From contig CAWJSC010000002.1 of the NCBI GenBank assembly GCA_963845425.1, forward strand, positions 62,001-126,000: DNA of 64,000 nucleotides, read 5' to 3'. The notes beneath the pieces were generated by a model. The model was given only the letters and a program-made list of their open reading frames with translations, searched no databases and had not been told where the DNA came from. A program made the translations under genes and the position numbers. Each line of letters begins with the position of its first letter. Positions within the stretch are counted from its first letter, which is position 1. Positions 55,651 to 63,667 of this stretch are shown piece after piece. This stretch comes from DATDAH01 sp963845425. GTDB lineage: Bacteria; Actinomycetota; Acidimicrobiia; Acidimicrobiales; DATDAH01.

Positions 55651-56906
55651 GCCGGACGGTCGACACCGACGCCCACGCCGACCTCACGAGCCACGACACC
55701 TTCATCGGTGGCGTCCCCCATGCCACCTTCCGCCGCCTCCGCCGGGAGGCGCCCGTCGCCTGGTACGGGGAGGCCGACGGGAACTCCGGCTTCTGGGCCG
55801 TCACCCGCTACGACGACGTGCTGCAGGTCAGTCGCGAGCACGAGACCTTCACCTCCACCGCCGGCATCCGCATGGAGGAGATGGACCGCGAAGAGACCGA
55901 GGCCCGGCGGACGCTCATGGAGCTGGACCCGCCCGAGCACACCCGCTTGCGGCGCCTGGTCAACCGGGGCTTCACCCGGCGCACCGTCGAGGCCTACGAG
56001 GCGGCCATCCGGGAGATCACCCGGGCCGTGCTCGACGAGGCGCTGCCCAAGGGAGAGTTCGACTTCACCAAGGAGGTCGGACGCGAGCTGCCCATGCGCA
56101 TGCTCGGCCGGCTCATGGGGCTTCCCGACGAGGACCTCGACGAGCTGGTCACCTGGGGCGACGCCATGATCGGCAACACCGACCCCGAGTTCACCTCGCA
56201 TCCCGTCGACCTGTCCGACACCGAGGAGTTCCGGCTCATGCCCTTCCGGAGCCCAGCCGCCCTCGAGGTGTTCCGGTACGCCGACCGGATGGCCCAGGCC
56301 CGACGGGCCGAGCCCCGCGACGACGTCATCACCCGGCTCCTGGCCCCCACCCCCGACGGCGAGCCCCTGACCGATCTCGAGTTCAAGAACTTCTTCGCCC
56401 TCCTCGTGGCCGCCGGCAACGACACCACGCGCTACACGATCGCGGGGTCACTGGACGCCCTCATCGACCACCCGGAGGCGCTCGCCCACCTCCGGGCCCA
56501 CCCCGGGGACCTCGAGACGGCGATCGAGGAACTGCTGCGGTGGACCACGGTGACCATGCACTTCCGGCGCACAGCGACCCGCGACACCGAGCTGCGCGGC
56601 GTCCCGATCCGGGCCGGCGACAAGGTCGTGATCTGGTTCGTGTCGGCCAACTACGACGACGAGCAGTTCCCGGACCCGTACACCTTCGACATCGCCCGTC
56701 AGCCCAACGACCACTGCACCTTCGGGCGCAACGGCCCCCACTTCTGCCTGGGCGCGTGGCTGGCCCGCCTCGAGGTGCGGGTCACCTTCGAAGAGCTCCT
56801 CCCCCGCCTGGCCGGGATCGAGCGGACGGGCCCGGTCGAGTTCCTCCGGTCGAACTTCATCCACGGCATCAAGCACCTGCCGGTACGGGTCGTGACGGCG
56901 TCGTAG
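55647..56906 (+). CDS. Cytochrome P450 (canonical I-helix)
   Basis: 419 residues from GTG 55647. The I-helix AAGNDTTRYTIAG has the conserved acid-threonine pair, ExxR is in IEELLRWTT, and the heme loop is FGRNGPHFCLGAWLA (Cys about 372). It resembles actinobacterial CYP123/124/125-type monooxygenases. In the regulon it probably hydroxylates or dealkylates a pathway compound. Its TAG stop forms the start of the -10 of the next gene. Confidence 0.92.
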   Translation: MSRTVDTDAHADLTSHDTFIGGVPHATFRRLRREAPVAWYGEADGNSGFWAVTRYDDVLQVSREHETFTSTAGIRMEEMDREETEARRTLMELDPPEHTRLRRLVNRGFTRRTVEAYEAAIREITRAVLDEALPKGEFDFTKEVGRELPMRMLGRLMGLPDEDLDELVTWGDAMIGNTDPEFTSHPVDLSDTEEFRLMPFRSPAALEVFRYADRMAQARRAEPRDDVITRLLAPTPDGEPLTDLEFKNFFALLVAAGNDTTRYTIAGSLDALIDHPEALAHLRAHPGDLETAIEELLRWTTVTMHFRRTATRDTELRGVPIRAGDKVVIWFVSANYDDEQFPDPYTFDIARQPNDHCTFGRNGPHFCLGAWLARLEVRVTFEELLPRLAGIERTGPVEFLRSNFIHGIKHLPVRVVTAS

Positions 56907-56909
56907 GGT
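56904..56909 (+). promoter_or_regulatory. Leaderless-type -10 (TAGGGT) overlapping the P450 stop
   Basis: The TAG stop codon begins TAGGGT, followed by CGCGGTC and GTG 56917, the same arrangement as ruc/mtnP. Confidence 0.5.
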
Positions 56910-56916
56910 CGCGGTC

Positions 56917-57198
56917 GTGCTCTCCGCCTTCGTCCTCATCAATGCCGATCCGGCCCGCATCGACGCCCTGGGCCAGGAATTGGCCGAGATCGCCGCCGTC
57001 CGGGAGGCCCACTCCGTCGCCGGGTCCGACGTCGACCTGGTCGCGGTCCTGGCCATCGCCGACCACGAGATGCTGGCCGACGTGGTCACCGGTGAGATCG
57101 CCAAGCTCGACGGCATCCGGGAGACCCGGACACTCATCGCGTTCCGCCGGTACTCCAGCGCGGACGAGACCGCCGCCTTCGAGGGCCTCGGCGACTGA
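56917..57198 (+). CDS. Stand-alone Lrp/AsnC ligand-binding (RAM) domain protein
   Basis: 93 residues. LSAFVLINADPARIDALGQE, VREAHSVAGSDVDLVAVLA and a final IRETRTLIAFRRY are the beta-alpha-beta-beta-alpha-beta RAM fold of Lrp/AsnC regulators, without the DNA-binding domain. Such proteins oligomerise and bind amino acids or related compounds. In this cluster it may sense an amino-acid-like substrate. It is convergent with the NicX-like gene, 3 bases apart. Confidence 0.82.
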   Translation: MLSAFVLINADPARIDALGQELAEIAAVREAHSVAGSDVDLVAVLAIADHEMLADVVTGEIAKLDGIRETRTLIAFRRYSSADETAAFEGLGD

Positions 57199-57201
57199 CG
57201 G

Positions 57202-58242
57202 CTAGGGCGCGAGATCTCCCTGGAGGACGCCGTCGAGAACGACCGGGGCGCCGTCGAGGGCGACCGTGCAGCCCCGCATCGGCAGGTCGAAGTGGCCATC
57301 GGTGAAGCGGCCGGCGACCTCGTTGGCACCCGTCGAGTAGAGGAAGTTGCCGGCGAAGGCCCGGAGTTCGGTGCCGTTGACCTGGGCCTTGTCGTAGAGG
57401 GCGAGGGCATCCCAGCGGGCGGCGGGGTTCATGCCCCAGCCCAAGTGGCTCACCGCAAACGCCTCCCTGTCGCCGAAAGCCCCGAGGTAGGAGCGGAACA
57501 GGTCGGCGTCGACGCTCTCGCCGGCGATGTCCACCACGTGATCGTCCTCGATGGTGAGGGTGACCGGGTCCCGTAGGTACTGCTTGAAGGTCAGGTTGAC
57601 GTCGCCGGGCGCCAGCACCAACCGGCCGTTGACCGTCCCCGCGGCAGGGAAGCAGAGGACGAGCCCGCCCGGCCAATGGGCGATGTCGCCGGGCTCGTCG
57701 ACCCAGCCCCAGGAACCAGCCCGCACCGCACCCTCGAGCACGACGTGGAGATCGGATCCGGCGGGCGAGGTGACCGTCAGCGTGGCCGCGGCGTCGAGAC
57801 GGTCCTTGCCCCGTTGCACCCGGTCGCGAAGGCCGGGATCCTGGGCCAGTCGCTCGAAGACCTCAGGGTCCTCGTTGCTTATCATCAGCACCCGAGCCCC
57901 GCCGCCCAGGATCTCACCCAGCTCTGGCGCGTGCAGCAGGCCCTCGACCGTGCAGTCGGCCACGAAGTCGGCAGTGGCCAACGCCGCGACCGTCGACCGG
58001 TGGCCCGCCAGCGCCTGCGACGCGCCGGTCGAGCGGATGGGCACCGGGCCCCGCTGCGGCGGCGTGGGCACCACGACCTCGGCCACGGCGGCCCCGAGGG
58101 ACCCCAAGCCGAGACGGGCGGCATCGACCAGCTCCCGGCGGCTCCGAGTCTCGGACAGGACAACGGTCGTCTCGCCCGCGTGGACGGCACAGGCCTCGAA
58201 CTGCTGGACGAAGCGCTCGACGAGGGGCCAGGACGTCGTCAT
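57202..58242 (-). CDS. NicX-like extradiol dioxygenase / leucyl-aminopeptidase-T-like protein
   Basis: 346 residues. Long matches to Pseudomonas putida NicX (2,5-dihydroxypyridine 5,6-dioxygenase): GSDLHVVLEGAV, WGWVDEPGDIAHWPGGLV, AVSHLGWGMNPAARWDAL, FAGNFLYSTGANEV and HFDLPMRGCTVALDG. The iron-binding histidine (SHLGWG) and the H-x-D pair (HFD) of NicX are preserved. NicX opens dihydroxylated pyridines; relatives are annotated as aminopeptidases. A second ring-cleavage enzyme in the cluster suggests an N-heteroaromatic substrate. It overlaps the acyl-CoA dehydrogenase gene by 4 bases (ATGA). Confidence 0.78.
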   Translation of the reverse strand: MTTSWPLVERFVQQFEACAVHAGETTVVLSETRSRRELVDAARLGLGSLGAAVAEVVVPTPPQRGPVPIRSTGASQALAGHRSTVAALATADFVADCTVEGLLHAPELGEILGGGARVLMISNEDPEVFERLAQDPGLRDRVQRGKDRLDAAATLTVTSPAGSDLHVVLEGAVRAGSWGWVDEPGDIAHWPGGLVLCFPAAGTVNGRLVLAPGDVNLTFKQYLRDPVTLTIEDDHVVDIAGESVDADLFRSYLGAFGDREAFAVSHLGWGMNPAARWDALALYDKAQVNGTELRAFAGNFLYSTGANEVAGRFTDGHFDLPMRGCTVALDGAPVVLDGVLQGDLAP

Positions 58243-59423
58243 GCCGGTTCGCCCTCCTCGTCGAGCAGGCCGGCGCGACCCAAGCGGTCCAGGCAGGTCT
58301 CGACCGACCACGGCAGCATCGTGGCGCCGCAGCGGGCGTCGCGGTAGATCCGCTCGAGGGCCTGGGGCCGCAGCAGCGAGCGCCCGCCGCAGACGCGGAT
58401 GGCCAGCGAGGCCACCTCGGGGGCCGTCTCCATCACCGTGACCTGCGCCGTCCAGGCCCGACGCAGCTGCTCGGGCGTCGGGTCGGCACCGGCCTCGTCG
58501 ACCACCCGGTAGAGCAGGGCCTGGGCCTGCTCGTGGGCGAGGGCCATCTGGGCCCAGCCCGCCTGCTTCTGGGGATGGCGGCGCTTGTCGCCCGGCCCGC
58601 CATCACCGGCCAGGTAGGCCCGGGTGAACTCGATGACGGCCCGGGTCAACCCGAGGAACGTGAACGACAGGGTCAGGTAGAAGTGCGGCCAGCGGGCGGC
58701 CATCTGGTCGAAGGCGCCCGCCGGAAGGAACTCCCGCTCGGCAGGGACGAACACGGCTTCCATCACGAGGTTCTTGGAGATCGTCCCCCGCATGCCCAGC
58801 GGGTCCCACTCACCCTCGATGCGCAGGCCGGGGGTGCCGGCCTCGATGCCGAGGAAACGGATGCGGTCCTCGCCCTCCGCCTTGCAGATCACGTTGTGGC
58901 TGTCGGCGGCGTCGGACAGGGAGGCGAAGATCTTCCGGCCCGTCACCCGCCAACCCCCGTCGACCGGGCGGGCCACGGTGCCCACCCCCACCGTGGCTCC
59001 GGCGGCGAGGCCCTCGGAGAAGGGCTGGGCGTGGATGTGGCGGTCCTCGACCACGCCGCGGTAGAGCTCAGCCCGCCGTTGCTCGTGCACGGCCCGCTCT
59101 TCCTCGGGCAGGTCGAGGTCGTCGGCCACCTGCCCGGTGAGCAGCATCGTGGCGGTGTGCATGTTGAAGGTGAGCGCGGTGGAGCCGTCCCAGCGGCCCA
59201 GCTCCTCGGACACCCGGGCGTAGGTGGCGAAGTCGGCGCCCAGGCCGCCGTAACGCTCGGGGATACACAAGCCCAGGAACCCGGCGTCGGCGAGGTCTTC
59301 CCAGTTGGCCGTCGGGAACGCAGCCAGGCGGTCGTACTCCGGCGCCCGTTCGGCGAAGGTCGGTCCCAGGGCCCGGACCCCCTCGACGAGCTCCGCAGTG
59401 CGCTCAGCGTCCAGGGGTGACAC
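58239..59423 (-). CDS. Acyl-CoA dehydrogenase-family flavoprotein
   Basis: 394 residues from GTG 59423; longer in-frame readings overlap the next gene and lack support. Three ACAD domains are recognisable: LADAGFLGLCIPERYGGLGAD, the FAD/acyl site WRVTGRKIFASLSDAAD and DPLGMRGTISKNLVMEAVFVP, and the C-terminal helices ending CGGRSLLRPQALERIYRDAR. It may oxidise an acyl-CoA or act as a flavin monooxygenase-type desulphurase/hydroxylase as some relatives do. It overlaps both neighbours. Confidence 0.85.
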   Translation of the reverse strand: MSPLDAERTAELVEGVRALGPTFAERAPEYDRLAAFPTANWEDLADAGFLGLCIPERYGGLGADFATYARVSEELGRWDGSTALTFNMHTATMLLTGQVADDLDLPEEERAVHEQRRAELYRGVVEDRHIHAQPFSEGLAAGATVGVGTVARPVDGGWRVTGRKIFASLSDAADSHNVICKAEGEDRIRFLGIEAGTPGLRIEGEWDPLGMRGTISKNLVMEAVFVPAEREFLPAGAFDQMAARWPHFYLTLSFTFLGLTRAVIEFTRAYLAGDGGPGDKRRHPQKQAGWAQMALAHEQAQALLYRVVDEAGADPTPEQLRRAWTAQVTVMETAPEVASLAIRVCGGRSLLRPQALERIYRDARCGATMLPWSVETCLDRLGRAGLLDEEGEPA

Positions 59424-60165
59424 CGTCCTCGGACGTGCGCCGGACCGCGGCCCGGGCGACGAAGTCCTCGAACAGCGGGCGTTCGCTGTCATCGGGCATC
59501 TTCTCGGGATGCCACTGCACGGCCAGGATCTCCACGGCCGGATCGACGGCCTCGACCGCCTCCACGATGCCGTCCGGGGCCCACGCCACCGCCTCGAGCC
59601 CGTCACCCAGCCGGTCCACCGCCTGATGGTGGATCGTGTTGACCTCCCGCTGGTCGACGCCGTAGACACCAGCCAGGCGGGACCCGGGCGCAATGGCGAT
59701 CGGGTGCCGCTGGGCCATCACTGCTTCGGGGTCGACGGGGGTGGGCGGATGAGCGGAACCCTCCACGGCCACGTGCTGGTGCAACGTGCCACCCAAGGCC
59801 ACGTTGAGGACCTGGAGGCCGCGACAGATCCCCAGAACCGGGATGCCCCGGTCCACGGCTCGGCGGGCGAGGGCCAACTCCCAGGCGTCCGTGCCGGCCA
59901 GGGCCAGGTGGTTGCCGCCCTGGTCGACGGCGCCGTAGGTGGCCGGGTCGACGTCGTCGCCACCGCAGAGCACCACGCCGTCGAGGCCGTCCAGGACCTC
60001 GTCAGCACTGCCGGGATCGAGGTGCGGAAGGATCAGCGGCAACCCACCGGCGACCGCGACAGAGGCTGCGTACTCCTCGCCCAGCGTGTAGAGGTCGGTA
60101 CGGGCCGCCAGGAAGGTGGGCAACATCCGCCGCCAGGGCGTCATCCCGATTCGCGGCCTGCGCAT
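59404..60165 (-). CDS. Peptidase C26 / gamma-glutamyl-amide hydrolase (PuuD-like)
   Basis: 253 residues from ATG 60165. LGICRGLQVLNVALGGTLHQH carries the Cys nucleophile (about 112), and AVQWHPEKM (about 222) the His-Glu pair. This class-I GATase group (C26) includes PuuD, which hydrolyses gamma-glutamyl-GABA. DGVVLCGGDDVDPATYG is typical of it. With two PuuA-like ligases and two ALDHs in the cluster, a role in removing glutamate after oxidation is likely. It overlaps the ACAD gene by 20 bases. Confidence 0.87.
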   Translation of the reverse strand: MRRPRIGMTPWRRMLPTFLAARTDLYTLGEEYAASVAVAGGLPLILPHLDPGSADEVLDGLDGVVLCGGDDVDPATYGAVDQGGNHLALAGTDAWELALARRAVDRGIPVLGICRGLQVLNVALGGTLHQHVAVEGSAHPPTPVDPEAVMAQRHPIAIAPGSRLAGVYGVDQREVNTIHHQAVDRLGDGLEAVAWAPDGIVEAVEAVDPAVEILAVQWHPEKMPDDSERPLFEDFVARAAVRRTSEDGVTPGR

Positions 60166-60332
60166 CCCCCCAGTGTGCCCCGCCGCGAGCAGGCGGGGCG
60201 CCCGGGACCCGACTCGGCCCGCCCCGGCGGGGGCGGGCGGGGTCTCGGGTGCGGTCGGCTCGGCCGGAGACCAAGAGGGCGGTCGGCCCACCGTTGGGCC
60301 TGTCGTCGATGTACACGGGGCAGTATGGCCGG

Positions 60333-60361
60333 GCCGGGTAGGGGGCAGGACGCCCGGCCCA
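60333..60361. repeat. 8-bp inverted repeat upstream of the second ALDH
   Basis: GGGCCGGG and CCCGGCCC flank a 13-base centre about 20 bases before the -10 of the ALDH gene. This position would suit an operator, but it is unlike the HpaR-type sites. Confidence 0.35.
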
Positions 60362-60379
60362 CGGTTCGGCCTGCACCGC

Positions 60380-60385
60380 TAGCGT
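60380..60385 (+). promoter_or_regulatory. Leaderless-type -10 (TAGCGT) for the second ALDH gene
   Basis: TAGCGT, then TCGGCC and ATG 60392. Confidence 0.55.
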
Positions 60386-60391
60386 TCGGCC

Positions 60392-61816
60392 ATGGCCGAC
60401 CAGCTTCCGATGATCATCGGCGACGAGCGTGTCGCTTCCGACGAGAGCATCGAGGTGCGCTCCCCGTTCGACGGGTCGGTGGTGGGCACGGTGGCCAAGG
60501 GGTCCGAGGAGCACCTGGACCGGGCCGTGGCCATCGCCAAACAGCTGCACCGGGGTGGCCCGCTGCCCGCCCACCAGCGGGCCGCCATCCTCGACCGGGC
60601 CGCCCGGGCGCTCGCCGACCGGGTCGACGAGTTCGCCACGGTCATCTCCGCCGAGGCGGCCAAGCCCATCAAGACCGCCCGGGTGGAGGCGGCTCGCGCC
60701 GTGGACACGGTCAGCTTCTCGGCCGCGGTGGCCCGTACCCTCGGAGGCGAGCTGATCCCCCTCGACGCCTCCTCAGCCGGCGAGGGCAAGGTCGGCTGGG
60801 TCAAGCGGGTGCCGATCGGGGTCGTGGCCGGCATCTCGCCCTTCAACTTCCCGCTCAACCTGGTCTGCCACAAGGTGATGCCCGCCATCGCCGCCGGGTG
60901 TCCTGTCGTCCTGAAGCCCGCGTCCTCGACCCCACTGTCGGCCCTCAAACTGGCCGAGCTCCTCATCGACGAGTGCGGCCTGCCCCCGGGCTGGCTCAAC
61001 GTGGTGCCCTGCGCGGGTTCGACGGCCAACCACCTGGTCGAGCACCCGGACGTGGCCATGATCACCTTCACCGGCTCGCCCCCCGTGGGCTGGGGCATCC
61101 GGGCCCGTGCGGCATCCAAGAAGGTCGGCCTGGAGCTGGGCAACAACGCCCCCGTGGTCATCGAGCCCGACGGCGACTGGGCCGCGGCGGCGGCCAAGAT
61201 CACGATCGCCGGGTTCAGCCACGCCGGCCAGTCCTGCATCTCGACCCAGCGGGTCTACGTCCACGAGGACATCGTCGATGACTTCACCGCTGCTCTGGTC
61301 GCCGGGGTCGAGGGCCTCGTCGTGGGCGACCCGGCCGACGACGCCACCGACGTGTCGGCCCTCATCGACACCGGTGAGACCGAGCGGGTGAAGGGCTGGA
61401 TCGACGAGGCCACCGCGGCGGGGGCGACCGTGGCCACCGGAGGCGACCTGACCGGCGACGGCGTGCTGCGCCCCACCGTGCTCACCGGGGTCAGCGACGA
61501 CATGAAGGTCTGCGCCCTCGAGGTGTTCGGCCCCGTGGTCGCCATCGCCACCTACACCGACTACGACGACGCACTGGCCCGGGCCAACGACTCCCGCTAC
61601 GGCCTACAGGCGGCGGTGTTCACCAAGGACCTCGGCAAGGCCCTGAAGGCGGCCGACACCCTCGACTTCGGTGGCGTGCTCATCAACGAGGTGCCCACCT
61701 GGCGGGCCGACCACATGCCCTACGGCGGCCTCCGCGACAGCGGCAACACCCGCGAGGGCCCGCCCTACGCCGTCCGGGAGATGACCGAGCAGCGCCTCAT
61801 CGTCATGCAGCCCTGA
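60392..61816 (+). CDS. Aldehyde dehydrogenase
   Basis: 474 residues. VVAGISPFNFPLNL and VVLKPASSTPLSAL are the cofactor-binding segments, LELGNNAPVVIE supplies the catalytic Glu (about 252) and HAGQSCISTQRV the nucleophilic Cys (about 286). It is distinct from the HpaE-like enzyme and closer to lactaldehyde/gamma-glutamyl-aldehyde dehydrogenases. In a gamma-glutamylation pathway it could act as a PuuC equivalent. It is divergent from the PuuD-like gene. Confidence 0.88.
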   Translation: MADQLPMIIGDERVASDESIEVRSPFDGSVVGTVAKGSEEHLDRAVAIAKQLHRGGPLPAHQRAAILDRAARALADRVDEFATVISAEAAKPIKTARVEAARAVDTVSFSAAVARTLGGELIPLDASSAGEGKVGWVKRVPIGVVAGISPFNFPLNLVCHKVMPAIAAGCPVVLKPASSTPLSALKLAELLIDECGLPPGWLNVVPCAGSTANHLVEHPDVAMITFTGSPPVGWGIRARAASKKVGLELGNNAPVVIEPDGDWAAAAAKITIAGFSHAGQSCISTQRVYVHEDIVDDFTAALVAGVEGLVVGDPADDATDVSALIDTGETERVKGWIDEATAAGATVATGGDLTGDGVLRPTVLTGVSDDMKVCALEVFGPVVAIATYTDYDDALARANDSRYGLQAAVFTKDLGKALKAADTLDFGGVLINEVPTWRADHMPYGGLRDSGNTREGPPYAVREMTEQRLIVMQP

Positions 61817-61863
61817 GGGGCCCGGCGTCGGTCTCGGCCGAGGTCGGGGGGCGTACCGGACGC

Positions 61864-62682
61864 CTAGGCCGAGGGGGTGAGGAGGTCGACCTCGCGGACG
61901 GTGAGATCGGGGTGCACCTCAGCCGAGAGGTCACCGGCAGCCGATCCGAGGCTCATACGCCAGATCGGGCCCTCCCGGGTGACGCCGACGAGCACCCCGT
62001 CCTCGCCGGCGGTCGCCAGCAGCTCGACCACCGTGGGCTCGGCCAGGAAGACGTCCACGGCGCGGTCGATGGTGAGTCCGCCGGCGCCGGGGAGCTCGGG
62101 GAACGGCACCGTCGCCCGCAGGCGGCCCACCGTGCGCCCTTGGCGGTTCGCCTCGCGAACGACCGCCACCGCCACCAGGGCCGACGAGCGGTCGACGGCT
62201 TCGGCCCCCGAGCGGTACGTCCAACTGACGCTCTCGCCGGGGTCGAGGTCCACCGGAGCCACATCGGGATCGCACAGCCCGGGGTCGGGCACGGCCAGCT
62301 CCACGCGGAGCGAGGCCTCCCCGGCCGCGATCAGACGGTCCCGCAGCGCGCCGTTCCCGGGGGTCCCGGCCTGTCGTGGAGCAACACCCTCCGGGCCGAT
62401 GGCGGGACGACCCGGGCCGTCGCACTCGTCGCTCCGGTACCAGGCCGGCTGATCCGAGGTGTTGGTCAGTCGGAGCGTGGCCGTGGCCTCCGCCAGGGGC
62501 TGGTCCTCCACCTTCACCACGAGCGTGACCCGCAGGCGGTCGCCCTCGGCCACGTCCCGCCCCGCCGCCGTCGAGCCCTCGTCCCGGAAGGCCACCACCA
62601 GCCCCGTCGCCGCGACGGCGACCAGCGCGACCACCGCGGCGACGTTGCGGGCCAGCCGGCGACGGGAGACCGCGGCAGTCAT
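61864..62682 (-). CDS. Hypothetical secreted or membrane-anchored protein
   Basis: 272 residues. Residues 1-35 are a basic segment plus one hydrophobic helix (NVAAVVALVAVAATGLVVAF), so it is a signal anchor or uncleaved signal. The rest is predicted beta-rich, with an immunoglobulin-like pattern (LRVTLVVKVE, ATATLRLTNTSDQPAWY, LDPGESVSWTYRSG) and three cysteines. It resembles intracellular-proteinase-inhibitor (BsuPI)-like or other beta-sandwich proteins only in outline. Function unknown. Confidence 0.6.
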   Translation of the reverse strand: MTAAVSRRRLARNVAAVVALVAVAATGLVVAFRDEGSTAAGRDVAEGDRLRVTLVVKVEDQPLAEATATLRLTNTSDQPAWYRSDECDGPGRPAIGPEGVAPRQAGTPGNGALRDRLIAAGEASLRVELAVPDPGLCDPDVAPVDLDPGESVSWTYRSGAEAVDRSSALVAVAVVREANRQGRTVGRLRATVPFPELPGAGGLTIDRAVDVFLAEPTVVELLATAGEDGVLVGVTREGPIWRMSLGSAAGDLSAEVHPDLTVREVDLLTPSA

Positions 62683-62749
62683 GCTCTCTCATCGACCTAC
62701 CGCCCCCGGGTCCTTAGCTCCGCCCCCGACGCCGTCGGAGGAACCGCCC

Positions 62750-63667
62750 TCAGGGGGCCGTGGCTTCGCGGAGGGCGCGGAACCAGAGGCGGGAATCGCC
62801 CAGGCGGCGTTTGAGCTCCCTCTCGAGACCCCCGATGGGGTACAGGTTCTGGGGCGCCCGGGGGTCCTTGTGGCCCTCGGAGGCGAAGCGGGGCAGCGAG
62901 GCGGTGACCCGGTCGGCCAGGGCGAACAGCTCGGGGCCGCTGACGTCGTCGCCGGCTTCACAGCGCACGACGCCGGACCAGCCGTGGAGGATGGGCGTCG
63001 GCAGGCGCAGGTACCAGGCGGGGCGGCCCGCCCCCAGGCGGAAGACCGGGGTGCGCTGGCCGGGGGCCAGAGCGGCGACCACGCGCTGGGACAGCTCCTC
63101 GGGCAGGTAGGGCGTGGGGTGGGTCTTCACGTAGCCGACGGCGTGCTTGACGCCGTGACGGCGGCCGCTCAGCGGGCCGTCGGTGATGAGCAGGGCGTCG
63201 GGGCCGACCACCGCCGACCGGGCCACCTCGGCCTCCAGCTCGGCCATCCGCTTGTGCAGGGCGTCGACGAAGACCATCGACTCGTCGGAGGTGATGCCGT
63301 AGTGGGCGAAGGTGCCGTGGCGGGTGGCGATGTCGCGGGCCGCCTTGTCCGGGGCCAGGAACTCGTGGCGGACCTCAGCCGTGATCACTTCAGCCCGGCT
63401 GTCGCAACGCACGACCCCCGCGCCGTACGAGACACAGCGGCCCCGTCGGGCCTCACCCGAGTCGAGGGTGACGACCACGTTGGCCTCGATGCGCTGCACG
63501 CCGTCGACGAAGAACACGGTGCCGACCGGCTCCCCACCGGGCGACTGCGGCTCCCAGTGCTTCGGGTCACACTCGAGGTCCAGGACCGCCGGCTCCTGCG
63601 GGGCGTAGCCCCCCTCCTCGGTCGGCGACCCGTACTCCGGCGCCCACGGCTCGACGGCCAGCCTCAC
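62750..63667 (-). CDS. NurA-like nuclease domain protein
   Basis: 305 residues from GTG 63667. FFVDGVQRIEANVVV (catalytic Asp, about residue 54), VSYGAGVVRCDS, ALLITDGPLSGRRHG (second acidic position) and GYVKTHPTPYLP fit the NurA RNase-H-like fold of 5'-3' nucleases. A late SGPELFALADRV helix follows. In archaea NurA works with HerA. Here the gene overlaps (GTGA) an SbcC-like ATPase gene, where SbcD would be expected, suggesting an end-processing pair. Family assignment is by motif only. Confidence 0.65.
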   Translation of the reverse strand: MRLAVEPWAPEYGSPTEEGGYAPQEPAVLDLECDPKHWEPQSPGGEPVGTVFFVDGVQRIEANVVVTLDSGEARRGRCVSYGAGVVRCDSRAEVITAEVRHEFLAPDKAARDIATRHGTFAHYGITSDESMVFVDALHKRMAELEAEVARSAVVGPDALLITDGPLSGRRHGVKHAVGYVKTHPTPYLPEELSQRVVAALAPGQRTPVFRLGAGRPAWYLRLPTPILHGWSGVVRCEAGDDVSGPELFALADRVTASLPRFASEGHKDPRAPQNLYPIGGLERELKRRLGDSRLWFRALREATAP

